Below, one piece after another: positions 1 to 11,702 of a stretch of DNA of 64,000 bases. Source of the DNA: Paralithodes platypus (taxonomy: Eukaryota; Arthropoda; Malacostraca; Decapoda; Lithodidae). Each line of letters begins with the position of its first letter. Positions within the stretch are counted from its first letter, which is position 1. Location: NCBI GenBank assembly GCA_032716605.1, contig CM064485.1, forward strand, positions 34,139,722 to 34,203,721. Direction: 5' to 3'. The notes below the pieces were generated by a model. It had not been told where the DNA came from. It was given only the letters and a program-made list of their open reading frames with translations, and made no database searches. Made by a program: the position numbers and the translations under genes.

Positions 1-3000
1 TACCAGTATATACTGTACATTATACAACATTGAAACAGTACAGTACCAGTATATACTGTACATTATACAACAATGAAACAGTACAGTACCAGTATATACT
101 GTACATTATACAACAATGAAACAGTACAGTACCAGTATATACTGTACATTATACAACAGTACAGTACCAGTATAACATTGAAACAGTACAGTACCAGTAT
201 ATACTGTACATTATACAACATTGAAACAGTACAGTACCAGTATATACTGTACATTATACAACAATGAAACAGTACAGTACCAGTATACTGTACATTATAC
301 AACAATGAAACAGTACAGTACCAGTATATACTGTACATTATACAACATTGAAACAGTACAGTACCAGTATATACTGTACATTATACAACATTGAAACAGT
401 ACAGTACCAGTATATACTGTACATTATACAACATTGAAACAGTACAGTACCAGTATATACTGTACATTATACAACAATGAAACAGTACAGTACCAGTATA
501 TACTGTACATTATACAACATTGAAACAGTACAGTACCAGTATATACTGTACATTATACAACATTGAAACAGTACAGTACCAGTATATACTGTACATTATA
601 CAACAATGAAACAGTACAGTACCAGTATATACTGTACATTATACAACATTGAAACAGTACAGTACCAGTATATACTGTACATTATACAACATTGAAACAG
701 TACAGTACCAGTATATACTGTACATTATACAACATTGAAACAGTACAGTACCAGTTATACTGTACATTATACAACATTAAACAGTACAGTACCAGTATAT
801 ACTGTACATTATACAACATTGAAACAGTACAGTACCAGTATATACTGTACATTATACAACATGAAACAGTACAGTACCAGTATATACTGTACATTATACA
901 ACAATGAAACAGTACAGTACCAGTATATACTGTACATTATACAACATTGAAACAGTACAGTACCAGTATAATGTACATTATACAACATTGAAACAGTACA
1001 GTACCAGTATATACTGTACATTATACAACATTGAAACAGTACAGTACCAGTATATACTGTACATTATACACATTAAACAGTACAGTACCAGTATATACTG
1101 TACATTATACAACATTAAACAGTACAGTACCAGTATATACTGTACATTATACAACATTAAACAGTACAGTACCAGTATATACTGTACATTATACAACATT
1201 AAACAGTACAGTACCAGTATATACTGTACATTATACAACATTAAACAGTACAGTACCAGTATATACTGTACATTATACAACATTGAAACAGTACAGTACC
1301 AGTATATACTGTACATTATACAACATTAAACAGTACAGTACCAGTATATACTGTACATTATACAACATTAAACAGTACAGTACCAGTATATACTGTACAT
1401 TATACAACATTGAAACAGTACAGTACCAGTATATACTGTACATTATACAACAATGAAACAGTACAGTACCAGTATATACTGTACATTATACAACATTGAA
1501 ACAGTACAGTACCAGTATATACTGTACATTATAAACATTAAACAGTACAGTACCAGTATATACTGTACATTATACAACATTAAACAGTACAGTACCAGTA
1601 TATACTGTACATTATACAACATTGAAACAGTACAGTACCAGTATATACTGTACATTATACAACATTGAAACAGTACAGTACCAGTATACTGTACATTATA
1701 CAACATTAAACAGTACAGTACCAGTATATACTGTACATTATACAACATTAAACAGTACAGTACCAGTATATACTGTACATTATACAACATTGAAACAGTA
1801 CAGTACCAGTATATACTGTACATTATACAACATTGAAACAGTACAGTACCAGTATATACTGTACATTATACAACATTAAACAGTACAGTACCAGTATATA
1901 CTGTACATTATACAACATTGAAACAGTACAGTACCAGTATATACTGTACATTATACAACATTGAAACAGTACAGTACCAGTATATACTGTACATTATACA
2001 ACAATGAAACAGTACAGTACCAGTATATACTGTACATTATACAACATTGAAACAGTACAGTACCAGTATATACTGTACATTATACAACATTGAAACAGTA
2101 CAGTACCAGTATATACTGTACATTATACAACATTGAAACAGTACAGTACCAGTATATACTGTACATTATACAACATTAAACAGTACAGTACCAGTATATA
2201 CTGTACATTATACAACATTGAAACAGTACAGTACCAGTATATACTGTACATTATACAACAATGAAACAGTACAGTACCAGTATATACTGTACATTATACA
2301 ACATTGAAACAGTACAGTACCAGTATATACTGTACATTATACAACATTGAAACAGTACAGTACCAGTATATACTGTACATTATACAACATTGAAACAGTA
2401 CAGTACCAGTATATACTGTACATTATACAACAATGAAACAGTACAGTACCAGTATATACTGTACATTATACAACATTGAAACAGTACAGTACCAGTATAT
2501 ACTGTACATTATACAACAATGAAACAGTACAGTACCAGTATATACTGTACATTATACAACAATGAAACAGTACAGTACCAGTATATACTGTACATTATAC
2601 AACATTGAAACAGTACAGTACCAGTATATACTGTACATTACAACATTGAAACAGTACAGTACCAGTATATACTGTACATTATACAACATTGAAACAGTAC
2701 AGTACCAGTATATACTGTACATTATACAACAATGAAACAGTACAGTACCAGTATATACTGTACATTATACAACATTGAAACAGTACAGTACCAGTATATA
2801 CTGTACATTATACAACAATGAAACAGTACAGTACCAGTATATACTGTACATTATACAACATTGAAACAGTACAGTACCAGTATACTGTACATTATACAAC
2901 AGTACAGTACCAGTATATACTGTACATTATACAACAATGAAACAGTACAGTACCAGTATATACTGTACATTATACAACAATGAAACAGTACAGTACCAGT

Positions 3001-3320
3001 ATATACTGTACATTATACAACATTGAAACAGTACAGTACCAGTATATACTGTACATTATACAACATTGAAACAGTACAGTACCAGTATATACTGTACATT
3101 ATACAACATTGAAACAGTACAGTACCAGTATATACTGTACATTATACAACATTGAAACAGTACAGTACCAGTATATACTGTACATTATACAACATTGAAA
3201 CAGTACAGTACCAGTATATACTGTACATTATACAACATTGAAACAGTACAGTACCAGTATATACTGTACATTATACAACAGTACAGTACCAGTATATACT
3301 GTACATTATACAACATTGAA
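1..3320. repeat. 43-bp satellite array, ~77 units
   Basis: A continuous head-to-tail array with a 43-bp unit starting at the left edge, so the true array is longer. Each unit holds the perfect 12-bp palindrome CAGTATATACTG, set in a wider inverted pair (GTACAGTA ... TACTGTAC). The main variants differ at the junction: CATTGAAACAG and CAATGAAACAG (43 bp) and CATTAAACAG (42 bp). A few units carry short deletions, for example near 150-175, 970, 1530, 2885 and 3270. The array ends at about 3320, where the unit breaks into unrelated sequence. Long open frames inside it are an artefact of a stop-poor repeat and are not genes. There are no spacers, so it is not CRISPR. Confidence 0.97.
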
Positions 3321-4263
3321 AGTACTGACAGGGTTTCACCTAACACCAGTTATACAAGTTTATAGTTGGACATAGAGATAAGATAGAAACATGCATATAT
3401 ATATATATATATATATACAGTATATATTTACGTCTCACATTTTACTACCATTAGAAGCTATGCTATACCGTATACTTAATGTATAGTCGTGGTCATGAAT
3501 TTTTGGATTTTTTTTGTAGAGATAATTATAATACACAGGATAACTATATTGGGAAACTGTTGGAACCGCACCGACAAATTACTGGGATTCACTAGTTAAT
3601 GTTCATTGTCTTGTACTGTATTAGGTGTATTCTGACCACGACTGTACATACCTGTTAGATTATTGAAGCGTGGGGTTTAAATTAACAGCCCACTAACCTT
3701 TTCTAGAATCTGCATAGGGCAGATTCTAGATATCAGCCGTGGCTGATATCTGGAGTTCACCCGTAATGCTCTGAGAACCTGCAAAAAGTGCTTATTACCA
3801 GTATATGGAATGCAACAATATGCAGTGTTATAGGATAATCGCATAAGGGAAATAAACTGGGAACATACTCTTTATTGCATTAATCTAATAAGTTAGTATT
3901 TATATGAAAGGGTTAAAGATAAAACAAATTCTTACTAATTATATTTGTTATTTCGTAAGTGTCATTCTATACTTGTATTTACTTGTATTTACATGTTTTA
4001 ATTTAGTTACCAACAAGCCTAGGAAATTATTAAAATTCAACAGTTTGGGAAGTCTTACATTTAATCAAAATGTCTAAACAATAAAGTACAGTATATCCTC
4101 ATACAGGGGCTCATGAATTTATACTAAATTTATGTATGAAAGTGAAATTTGAATGATTTACAAGAAAAAAAATAATATATATTACTGGTACAGTACTGTA
4201 CAACAAATCTGAGTGAAGTTTTGAGAAAACTTACCGGTAGGTTTCTCCAATTTTGGAGTTTCC
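3321..4263. other. AT-rich spacer without a gene
   Basis: No supported coding region. It contains a short (AT)n tract at about 3393-3415, a double hairpin (annotated separately) and otherwise unremarkable AT-rich sequence. Confidence 0.7.
3702..3751. repeat. Two adjacent perfect hairpins
   Basis: TCTAGAATCTGC at 3702-3713 pairs with 3719-3730 (12-bp stem, 5-nt loop). AGATATCAGCC at 3728-3738 pairs with 3741-3751 (11-bp stem, 2-nt loop). The two stems share three bases, so they are mutually competing structures. Both are perfect in sequence that is otherwise diverged. This could be the end of a mobile element (Helitron ends carry a hairpin, but no CTRR end follows here) or a chance inverted repeat. 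Confidence 0.8.
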
Positions 4264-4790
4264 TTAACCCTCCTGGCCCGGGCTAGCTCTCCTAATGACA
4301 GTGCGGCGTATCCGGGCGATCTGGCCGAAAAACGTCTAGGCCTAGGCTACCGTGTTTTGGTTAATTTTAACTGCTAGAAATTTCCCATGCATCTATAAAT
4401 GTAGTGCGGTTTCCAATCTGTAGACTGGCGTTGAGTAGAGCTCTCTAAGTCAACTGGTTCAGTTGTGATGACGATTTTAGTGGAGAGCATTTTCAGGCAA
4501 TGCTAGCGGGTGTGTTACATAACCGAGTGTGTGTATGAGTAGGCTCAGTATGGCTTGAGGCCTCGTGGAGGGAGAGGTTGCCTCAATTTTCTCCATAATT
4601 CATGAATGGGCTGGTCCATCTATATTCGCGATTTTGACCAGAAAAATTATATTTTCACTTGTTTTATTGTTGTTACAGGTTACTATCTTCATAGTGAAGG
4701 TAAAATAAGCTCATATGAATAGGTAATAACGATATTTATCGTAAAATTACGATTATAGGCCTGAATGGAGCCAATATGCTCGCCCATGGG
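4264..4790 (+). mobile_element. TTAA-type MITE relic, family 2
   Basis: It begins TTAACCCTCCTGGCCCGGG at 4264. Its right part (about 4650-4790, starting at CACTTGTTTTATTGTTG) is diverged but alignable by eye with 50709-50820 and, inverted, with 32630-32730. These places lie inside two other TTAA-flanked elements. The right end is missing; LINE sequence begins at about 4796, so it was probably truncated there. No coding capacity. Confidence 0.5.
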
Positions 4791-4795
4791 GAGCT

Positions 4796-5280
4796 AGTTC
4801 AATACCCCCCCCCTCGCCGTTTTCGGGTTAACTCACGTCCATTCACCAAGTCTCTCCAATATCTCTCTCTTCGACGCAATATTGCATCTCTCTCGCTATT
4901 CTATCGCTACTACAATAATCAGTGTTCCTCAGAGCTCTCCCAGTGTATACCACCTCCTCCATGTAGGGTACGTAGTACCCGTCTTGCAACACAATCCAAC
5001 CCCTACTCTGTGCAACTCTCCAACCCAAGAGTGAAACGTTATTCTCAGTCTGTCTTCTATTCAACAGCTGAGCTCTGAAACTCTCTCCCAGAATCAGTCT
5101 TTCCCTCTACCTATGACTTAATTGCTTCAAACTCAGTGTGTTCAGGCATTTTGGTTTACCATCCCTTGATTTTCACCCTGTCACTCTTTCATTTCTGGGA
5201 GAGGCACTCGCAACAAGCAGTTATGCCTTTTGTCTCCCTCACTCACATCGGGAAAAAAAACAAAAAAAACGACTACCCCG
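4796..5280 (+). mobile_element. LINE 3'-end fragment (RT C-terminus and 3' UTR)
   Basis: The plus-strand translation from about 4812 to 5078 gives the C-terminal tail of a LINE ORF2. Recognisable pieces are NSRPFTKSLQYLSLRRN and LFYRYYNNQCSSELS, then cysteine/proline residues. They match the same region of the longer element at 13041-15650 and the fragment at 11157-11290. The reading frame is lost at about 5078. The 3' UTR (about 5090-5260, including GAGGCACTCGC and CCTCACTCACAT) is again shared with the copy ending near 15650. It is severely 5' truncated and has no enzymatic domain. Confidence 0.85.
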
Positions 5281-5589
5281 TTATCAAAAACAAACTTGTT
5301 TCTGTTCCTAGAGTTGACGTTGACAGACATCCGCTATAAGTTGATAACTTCGCCCTATTGTTCCTTTCCTTTGACGCACCACTTTCTGGTAAACTTTTAT
5401 CAGACTTATCTTACGGTCCATTTATAATCGTTTAGAAGGAAAACGACGCACATATAGATATTGCTTTTGTGAGTTATTCTTGCAGGGGTGTAATTTTGTA
5501 TTACTGATTATTAAAATATTTAATTTACTAAGTAAGTGATTAGTTGAAAATATTTATTTTGTAGTTATTGTTTTCATATTAATACTTAT
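5281..5589. other. Spacer
   Basis: AT-rich stretch between two LINE-derived segments. I see no gene or repeat in it. Confidence 0.5.
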
Positions 5590-5611
5590 TTATCATAAAC
5601 TTAATCATATT

Positions 5612-6205
5612 TCAAGAACAGGCGGTACTGGATGCTTTTGCCAAAGCATCCACCCTTTCATTACCTTTGACACCAACATGTGCAGGGACCCAACAAAAAT
5701 CCACTCTTTTCCCTCGACGATGAATGAGAAACAGCCACTCTAAAATCGCTATAACTATAGGATGGGAAGAATTAAAAGATTCCCGAGCCATGAGAGCCCC
5801 TTGAGAATCACTAAAAATAGTAATATGGTTGTTTTGGTGAGCAAACACCAATTTCAGAGCTAAAATGATAGCAGACAATTCCGCAGTAAAAACCGGGGCA
5901 GCTAAAGGAAGACTACCTCCACGGCTGAAGTCAGGAAACACAACACCAAAACCACCACCGGAGGCAGATTTAGAGCCATCAGTATACACAGGCACATAAC
6001 TAATATGACTAGAAGAATGTTCCAAACACAAATGAAGAAGAGACCGAGGAGTGACTGAATCCTTTGAGCCTGTAAAAAACCTGCAGAATGATGGTTCAGG
6101 CAGGACCCAGGGGGCAATCCTTGGAATTTGCACGGGACTCGCAGGAACCGTCGACAGATTAAGCTTCATAGCTTCACAAACTCTATAGCCAAAAGGATGA
6201 GGCAT
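5612..6205 (-). pseudogene. I-type LINE ORF2: RNase H domain
   Basis: The 197-residue frame carries a type I RNase H. The catalytic acidic residues appear as VYTDGS (D76), TAEL (E109), FSDSQGAL (D133) and NERVDALAK (D186), with the WVPAHVG histidine motif just before the last. The enzyme would remove the RNA template during target-primed reverse transcription. All catalytic residues are kept, but the domain is out of frame with the RT upstream (frameshift between about 6205 and 6330). It ends ORF2 with a stop at 5612. Domain order EN-RT-RNH is what identifies the element as I-like. Confidence 0.9.
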
Positions 6206-6327
6206 TCGAGGATGTTAACCATAATATGAAAAAAAAGGTTGACCCGAGACACGGGTACAAACAAGAGAGTCTGGAAGGCGCCGAATCCGAAACCAACAAC
6301 GTACAACCACAGATTGTTGCAGTAAAT

Positions 6328-6669
6328 CTAAGGGAGGTACACCAGCCTCCACCAGCAAGCTGGGAATCGGAGACGACCGAAAAGCTCCAGTTGCAAGACC
6401 GAGACCAGCATGATGAACAGCATCAGATCTAGAGTCTTAAGTCTGGAGTCCGTGGCAGAGGAGTAGACCTCACAGCCATATGACAGTTTGGATGTGACAA
6501 ATGCCTGAAACAAATGCAGTAGTGTTCTGCGATCAGCACCCCAAGAGGTGTGTGACAGAACCCATAACAGATCCAAAGCCTTCATACACGATGCCTTCAG
6601 AATTGTCAAGTGCGGAACCCAAGTCAAACGGCAATCAAACGTGAGACCCAAGTACTTTGTCTCTGCCAC
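6328..6669 (-). pseudogene. I-type LINE ORF2: thumb/connection segment
   Basis: This frame continues the RT protein past its palm domain. AETKYLGLTFDCRLTWVPHL is the conserved turn that follows the YVDD palm in many LINE RTs, and SKLSYGCEVYSSA is the next conserved block. It overlaps the end of the RT frame in another phase, so there is a one-base frameshift near 6640. It lies between the palm (6624-7913) and RNase H (5612-6205). Confidence 0.85.
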
Positions 6670-7913
6670 AAACCGAGTCTCCTGGCACAGAGCATTAGAT
6701 CAGAGTCTGGGTGAACCCCTCGTATTCTGCAAAAGTGCATAGCCACAGTCTTTGATGGGGAAAACCGAAAGCCCTTGGAATCAGTCCATGCAGAAATCCT
6801 GTCCAACGCAAGTTGCATACGTCTCTCAATAGCAGACATGCGGGAACCAGAAAACCAGATAGCCAAGTCATCCACATATAGGGACGAGGATACCCCAGCA
6901 GGCACAGCGTCTAGAATGCTATTGACGGCCGCCTCAAACAAAAATGCACTTAAGACACAACCCTGAGCGACACCTTCCTCCTGGCACAGTGGCACAGAGA
7001 GGGAAGAACCCACACAGACCCGAAACACACGATCAGTCAAGAAGTCTCTAAGCAACACCGGCAGGCGACCACGTAATCCAAAAGCATGAAGTTGCCGTAG
7101 AATTCCATGTCGCCAGGCTGTGTCATAAGCCTTCTCGAGGTCAAAAAACACAGCCACAAGATGTTGCTTAGAGGCAAAAGCTTCACAGATTGAGGATTCA
7201 AGTCGGATAAGGTTGTCAGAAGTACACCATAGTTTGCGGAACCCACTCTGAGAAGGGGAGAGATGGCCGCCCCGCTCCAGACACCACTCAAGTCTGATAT
7301 TGATAATTTTTTCAAACAATTTGCATACACACAACGTTAAACAAATTGGGCGGTAATTAGAAACGTTGCTATGATCCTTTCCAGGCTTAGGAATAGGAAG
7401 GACAATGCCCAACTTCCAGCTTGCAGGTAGAGTACCCTCACCCCAAATCCTATTAAACAAGTCTAATAAAAACACCAAGGAGGCATTTGGGAGATGACGA
7501 AGCATGGTATATGGGATGTCGTCAGGACCAGGAGCAGTGTCACCACACTCCGAGAGGGCCGCACGCAGCTCACGAATACTGAAGTCAACATTATAAGTTT
7601 CTCCGCCATGAGACCGGAAATTAAGACCCTGTCTCTCTTGGCTATGTCGGGCTCTTGCACAAAGTTTGGCATCATTCCTCTGGGAGACCTTGCAAAAATG
7701 AGTAGCTAAGGCAGAGGCTACTTCACCAGGTGCAGACACCAGATTACCTTGGATCCTCAACACTGGTGGAGAGGAGGGAGAAAACTTTCCAGATATCTTG
7801 CGTATTCTCTTCCACACCATAGGCAAAGGAGTGGAAGAAGTAATCGTAGAAACATAGGACCTCAACGAGCTTCGGTGAGCATCTTTCAGAACCCATCGAT
7901 AGCGAGCACGCAT
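6624..7913 (-). pseudogene. I-type LINE ORF2: reverse transcriptase
   Basis: The 429-residue open segment covers the RT fingers and palm. Motifs in order: APGPDDIPYTML (about 128-138), WKLGIVLPIPKPGKD (166-180), SNYRPICLT (185-193), SGFRK (223-227), FFDLEKAYDTAW with catalytic D258, EGVAQGCVLSAFLF (313-326) and SLYVDDLAIW with catalytic aspartates 348-349. All three palm aspartates are intact, so the polymerase core looks undamaged. The segment is separated from the endonuclease by an in-frame TAG at 8013-8015 and from the thumb by a frameshift near 6640. Role: target-primed reverse transcription of the element RNA. Confidence 0.93.
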
Positions 7914-8012
7914 TTTGCGAAATCGAACTTTAAGAAAGAGAACCTCTCGGTTTGCATGGTATCGACGAGATGCAGCTTTATGAACCCCCCGAGCAAAAGA
8001 GCAGGCTGCAGT

Positions 8013-8276
8013 CTACCACGGCACAGGTCTCCGGGAATATACACTCGAAGACCGTGGAATGGAACGAAGCTCCGCTTTAATCATAGTCGTAGTAAAAAAA
8101 TGTTGTGCATCATCAATAGCTGGAAAATCATGTACAGTCAAATGAAACTCACAGAGTTGTTCAAAAAGAGGCCAGTCAGCAGACACCAGACACCAGCAAG
8201 GCAAACGGGTAGGTGGAGTAAAGTGAGAGGACTGGACCAACACTGGATAATGGTCCAGATCATCCATGCATATCAT
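8013..8276 (-). pseudogene. I-type LINE ORF2: EN C-terminus and linker
   Basis: The segment starts with DDLDHYPVLVQSSHF, the SDHYP-type block that closes the APE endonuclease catalytic site (the usual serine is leucine here). A linker of about 70 residues follows, up to RRPVPW. It ends at TAG (8013-8015), where the pattern of neighbouring codons suggests a tryptophan, in phase with the RT segment. It is out of phase with the main EN segment, so a frameshift lies near 8270. Confidence 0.8.
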
Positions 8277-8888
8277 TCAAAATGTCCCTGGAAAAATCAA
8301 GCACACAGTCAGGAGAAGTAATGGTGAGGTCAAGAACAGAAAAAGTGCCAGTCTGAACGTGGAAATGGGTTGGTCTCCCATCGTTCAAAACAACCAAATC
8401 CAGATCACCAACCAAGGAGACCAGAAACTCACCCCGAGGATTGTAAACTGAATCACCCCATATTGGATGGCGACCATTAAGATCGCCAAGTAAAATAAAA
8501 GGAGTCTGAAGTTGTCGAATAATGGTCTCTAAATCAGATCGCAATATTGGGACTGAAGGTGGGAGGTACAGGCAACAGATGGTAAAACACCTTTCAAGGT
8601 GCATCTGTACTGCTAAAACCTGAAGGGGAGACTGTACACTGCAGCAAAGGAGGTGAATGGGACATCGGAATGACATAAAATGGCACACCCACCGCTATGA
8701 CCACCAGCCAGGGGGGGAGCAGAATGGAAGACTGAATAACCCTTAGGTGAAGGCAACGGTCGAAGCCCCACCATTGCCTCCTGAAGACAGACACACAATG
8801 GATTCAGATCTGAGAGAAGTAATTGTAATTCCTCCCAGTTTGCCAATACACCACGACAATTTCATTGAAGATAAATTGTTGTAGCCAT
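8260..8888 (-). pseudogene. I-type LINE ORF2: N-terminus and APE endonuclease
   Basis: The ORF2 start is best placed at ATG 8888-8886, 53 bases after the ORF1 stop. The ninth codon is TGA (8864-8862), just before NCRG, where this family normally has tryptophan. Downstream, NWEELQLLLSDLNPLCVCLQE is the EN block with the catalytic glutamate. After a frameshift near 8640 comes FILLGDLNGRHPIWG (metal-binding GDLN motif) and VLDLTITSP. The enzyme nicks target DNA to prime reverse transcription. The copy is inactive because of the stop and frameshifts. Confidence 0.88.
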
Positions 8889-8940
8889 AAGGTGTTACTA
8901 ATTAAAGATTAAAAATATAAAAGATTAAAAACACAAATAC

Positions 8941-10113
8941 CTATGTATGACTTTCACTGGGAAGGGTTTTAAAGCCCTTCTTCCCAGTAGGGGGGTCCCG
9001 GTCTAACCAATCGAGAGAATGATAATGATAATTTAGCGTCGCGACGTTTGGAGGAATCTCTATCCACAGCCACATCTGCCCTAGCAGCAGTATGCGATCG
9101 AGGCACATAGACCCTCCGTCGAGACACACCTGCCTTGTCCGCAGCCCTCAATGAGTGATCAGGTGGCACGACAAGGTCACCCGGACCATGACCGTCCCTA
9201 ATCAATCAACCGGAGGCTGTTTGTAGAAGGCTGGGTCAGAGGGAGCTGGTGAGCAAGTCGTGTGTGCGTCCGAAGACGCATCCCCTGCCACAATGGAGCT
9301 ACTGTAGGTGCAGGAACCGGAAACCAAGAAAGGCTGTCCTTATCAGCCACCAACATTGATGCCAACTCATCTCGAGACCCCGAGTGAGGGGCACTCTCAG
9401 AGAGGCACGCTTGTTTCAACCTTAGAAGAAGGGGTCTCCTCCAAAGATTCCTTACTCCTCACCCACCTGGGTTTGGCAATCTCCACCTCCATCTCCACGC
9501 CAGTACTTGCTGAATCAGAATTACGACCTGCCACAGAGCTTGTCACAGAAGGAGGTAACACAACGCCAGAGGGACCATCAGCCTCGGGTTCAGGTAGCGA
9601 GGGAGGTTCCACAGGATTCTCAGACTTCCCACGAGGAGGACCAGGAGGACGCTTGGCATCGGAGGAGACTCGCGAAGGAAGGCCCGTTCGTGGAGCAGAA
9701 GACTTGTGACGGCTCACATAAGGAACATTATGCATAGGTGCAGCAGGCTTGGACTTTGTGAGGAGAGATGCAAACGAAACACCAGGTCGAACAAACATAG
9801 ATGACACACGATCTTTAGCTTCATCAAAGCTCAGTTTCTCTTTCGCACGTACAGACAATACCTCCTGTTCAAATTTATATCGATCACAAGACTTGGATGA
9901 AGCAGTGTGTCCACCACCACAATTCACGCAGGACACCGGACCCAGGCAGTCCATACCCTCATGTACCGAACCCCCACAGGAGACGCACACAGCCGGTAGT
10001 CCCTGAGCAAGTCGTCGGCAGGAACGCCCGATATGTCCAAAACGCTGGCAATGGAAACAACGTCGTGGATGCGGAACATAAGGCTTAACCCTGTAACGGT
10101 ACCAGGCAGCCAT
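8941..10113 (-). pseudogene. I-type LINE ORF1: zinc-knuckle half
   Basis: The ORF1 (Gag-like, RNA-binding) C-terminal half. Three knuckles appear in a row: CFHCQRFGHIGRSC, CVSCGGSVHEGMDC and CVNCGGGHTASSKSC. A basic stretch and a Pro/Ser-rich region with PPGPPRGKSENPVEPPS follow. The frame stops near 9397. The terminal block NYHYHSLDWLDRDPPTGKKG is found in another phase and ends at a stop at 8941, 53 bp before the ORF2 start. ORF1 coats the element RNA for transport and priming. At least two frameshifts disrupt this half. Confidence 0.85.
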
Positions 10114-10130
10114 CAGAAGGTCAGGAAGGT

Positions 10131-10904
10131 CTAAGAGGTCGGTGTGGGGACAAGCTCACCTTCAACCTTCTTTTTAATACGTTCGATTTTGATAACATGT
10201 TGTAAAGCAAATTCTTCTTGGAGACGCACCTCATCATACATAACTAGCTCTTTTGCATAAACAACTCCGCGAGAGTGATTGAGGGTGCCATGCGGCGAAC
10301 ACCCAACCGGCTGGCCCGCAAGGGATGTCAAGGCCAGAAAGCGAGCACTCTGCTCTCCATCTGCTACCTCAACTAGTAGGCTACCATCCGCTTGCGGAAC
10401 CACCTTCGGAGAAGAACCACAGGCACGAACTAAATCTCTGTGAGTTTTGAAAATGTCGTTTCGTCTCCTATCTAGTCCCTCGGGGGCACGATCCACCACA
10501 AACTTGGTAAAGGGAACTCTTAAACTTGGCTCATGAAAGGACCCAACACCACTCTGAGGATGATGGGACCTACTCGATGGAGGTCTTTGTGTCCTGCCTG
10601 CCTGGAAAGGCTGCATAGTCACCACAAGAGAAGGGGGAGGATCAGGAGGGGAAACCGAAAGATCGCCAGAGTCGTCAACAGTCAAGGGTATGTTAGAAGC
10701 CATAATACGAAAATAATAATTCACTGCAGCCGGTCCCATACCCACCACGGAGCCACATTTAGGGGACAAGATAAAATTGCCCCAGGGATCCAGCCAGAGC
10801 ATAAGCCGTCCGTCGAGTTCGGCACAACACCTAGCTCCCTGGCTTGGCGTAAAGGGGTCACAGATGTGACCCCAGTTCAACGGGAATGAGCAGTAGCCAC
10901 CCAC
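10131..10904 (-). pseudogene. I-type LINE ORF1: N-terminal half
   Basis: A 257-residue open frame upstream of the zinc knuckles. It has a low-complexity N-terminus (SPPDPPPSL, RTQRPPSSRSHHPQS). A folded block follows with KVVPQADGSLLVEVADGEQS, SPHGTLNHSRGV and a helix-rich end (EEFALQHVIKIERIKKKVEG), resembling the RRM-like region of I-type ORF1 proteins. It reads into the knuckle half through a frameshift near 10125. The true start may be ATG 10904 or further upstream; the sequence does not decide. Confidence 0.75.
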
Positions 10905-11156
10905 AAACTTCCTCCATCAAAACCAAAGCATAGCCAAAACAGAAATCCAAAGTACGCCAAGTCATCAACAGTAAGACAGGGCTGAGAAGTACGACACCAC
11001 TGGAAGGCCCCACTCTTACCAGTGATGAAGGGGGAGCACTTGGTCAACGAGGTCGATGAAACCCAAACCCAAGAAAGATAGGGTCGCTACCCAAATAGGT
11101 CAGATCATCGGCCACGCTTCAAGCCCCGCCACCGCTCGCAAGGTGGCTCCCCATTG

Positions 11157-11290
11157 GCGGGGGAATACACTGAGAGACCTCTGAGGAACACTCATTATTG
11201 TAATAGCGGTAGAATAGCGAGACAAATGCAACACTGCGGCGAAGAGAGAGAGATTGCAAAGAGTCAGTGAGTGGACGGGAGTTAATAGAC
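11157..11290 (-). mobile_element. LINE RT C-terminal fragment
   Basis: The minus-strand translation gives INSRPLTDSLQSLSLRRS then LFYRYYNNECSSEVSQCIPP. This is the same family as the copies at 4796 and 13041. It is cut at the proline run, exactly where the 5' end of the I-type LINE begins, so that element apparently inserted at or next to it. The expected continuation of this fragment is not seen at the other end of the I-type element (about 5590), so target sequence was probably lost. Confidence 0.8.
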
Positions 11291-11370
11291 ATCACAGAAA
11301 TATTTAGTATGAGGATGACAGGATAGTTTAAGCCATAAAGTTGAGAATTCAGAAGAGTCGTAATCGGGAA

Positions 11371-11372
<2 letters not shown>

Positions 11373-11406
<34 letters not shown>

Positions 11407-11434
11407 TATATATATACTGCATGTATACTGTATA

Positions 11435-11473
<39 letters not shown>

Positions 11474-11500
11474 TATATATATATATATGTATATATATGC
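11373..11500. repeat. (TA)n microsatellite
   Basis: Imperfect (AT)n with interspersed ACAGTATATATACTG-like motifs. Tyr/Ile-rich open frames across it are composition artefacts. Confidence 0.95.
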
Positions 11501-11702
11501 GCATTTATAGTATTATAATTGATAGTGACTGGCAATTGAGGTTTAATTCATCTGTACAAGTTGTTATGGGACAATGTTATCTCATCAATTGGTTTGGCAA
11601 CATTCCACGAAGTTGAACAATCGAAGCAAGTTATAGCACTTGTTGTAGTTCTTCCTCCAAGAATTTCCACCTATATTAGTTTTGAGTAAGTTTGTAATTA
11701 TG

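Larger units (their letters stand above)
5590..11156 (-). mobile_element. Near full-length I-type LINE
   Basis: A minus-strand non-LTR retrotransposon with the layout of the I superfamily. ORF1 with CCHC zinc knuckles (10904-8941) is followed by ORF2 with an APE-type endonuclease, reverse transcriptase and RNase H (8888-5612). RNase H downstream of RT excludes Jockey and CR1 types. The RT active site reads YVDD. The 5' limit is set near 11156, where an unrelated LINE fragment on the same strand begins. The 3' end has no clear poly-A tail. Both ORFs carry several frameshifts and at least two stops at tryptophan codons, so this copy is inactive. Clade assignment (I or Nimb) is inferred from domain order and remembered sequence style. 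Confidence 0.9.

Noticed and set aside
63..1880. Many Tyr/Gln-rich open frames in the satellite on both strands
   Set aside because: They only reflect translation of a 43-bp repeat lacking stops; unit indels change phase repeatedly.
1..3320. CRISPR-like array
   Set aside because: Units are contiguous with no unique spacers, and the region is eukaryotic.
3702..3751. Helitron 3' end
   Set aside because: The hairpin fits, but no CTRR terminus or Rep/helicase gene is visible.
9308..9709. 133-residue plus-strand frame
   Set aside because: Antisense of the I-type LINE ORF1.
11119..11535. 138-residue minus-strand protein
   Set aside because: Fusion of a (TA)n microsatellite translation with a LINE RT fragment; only the latter is kept.
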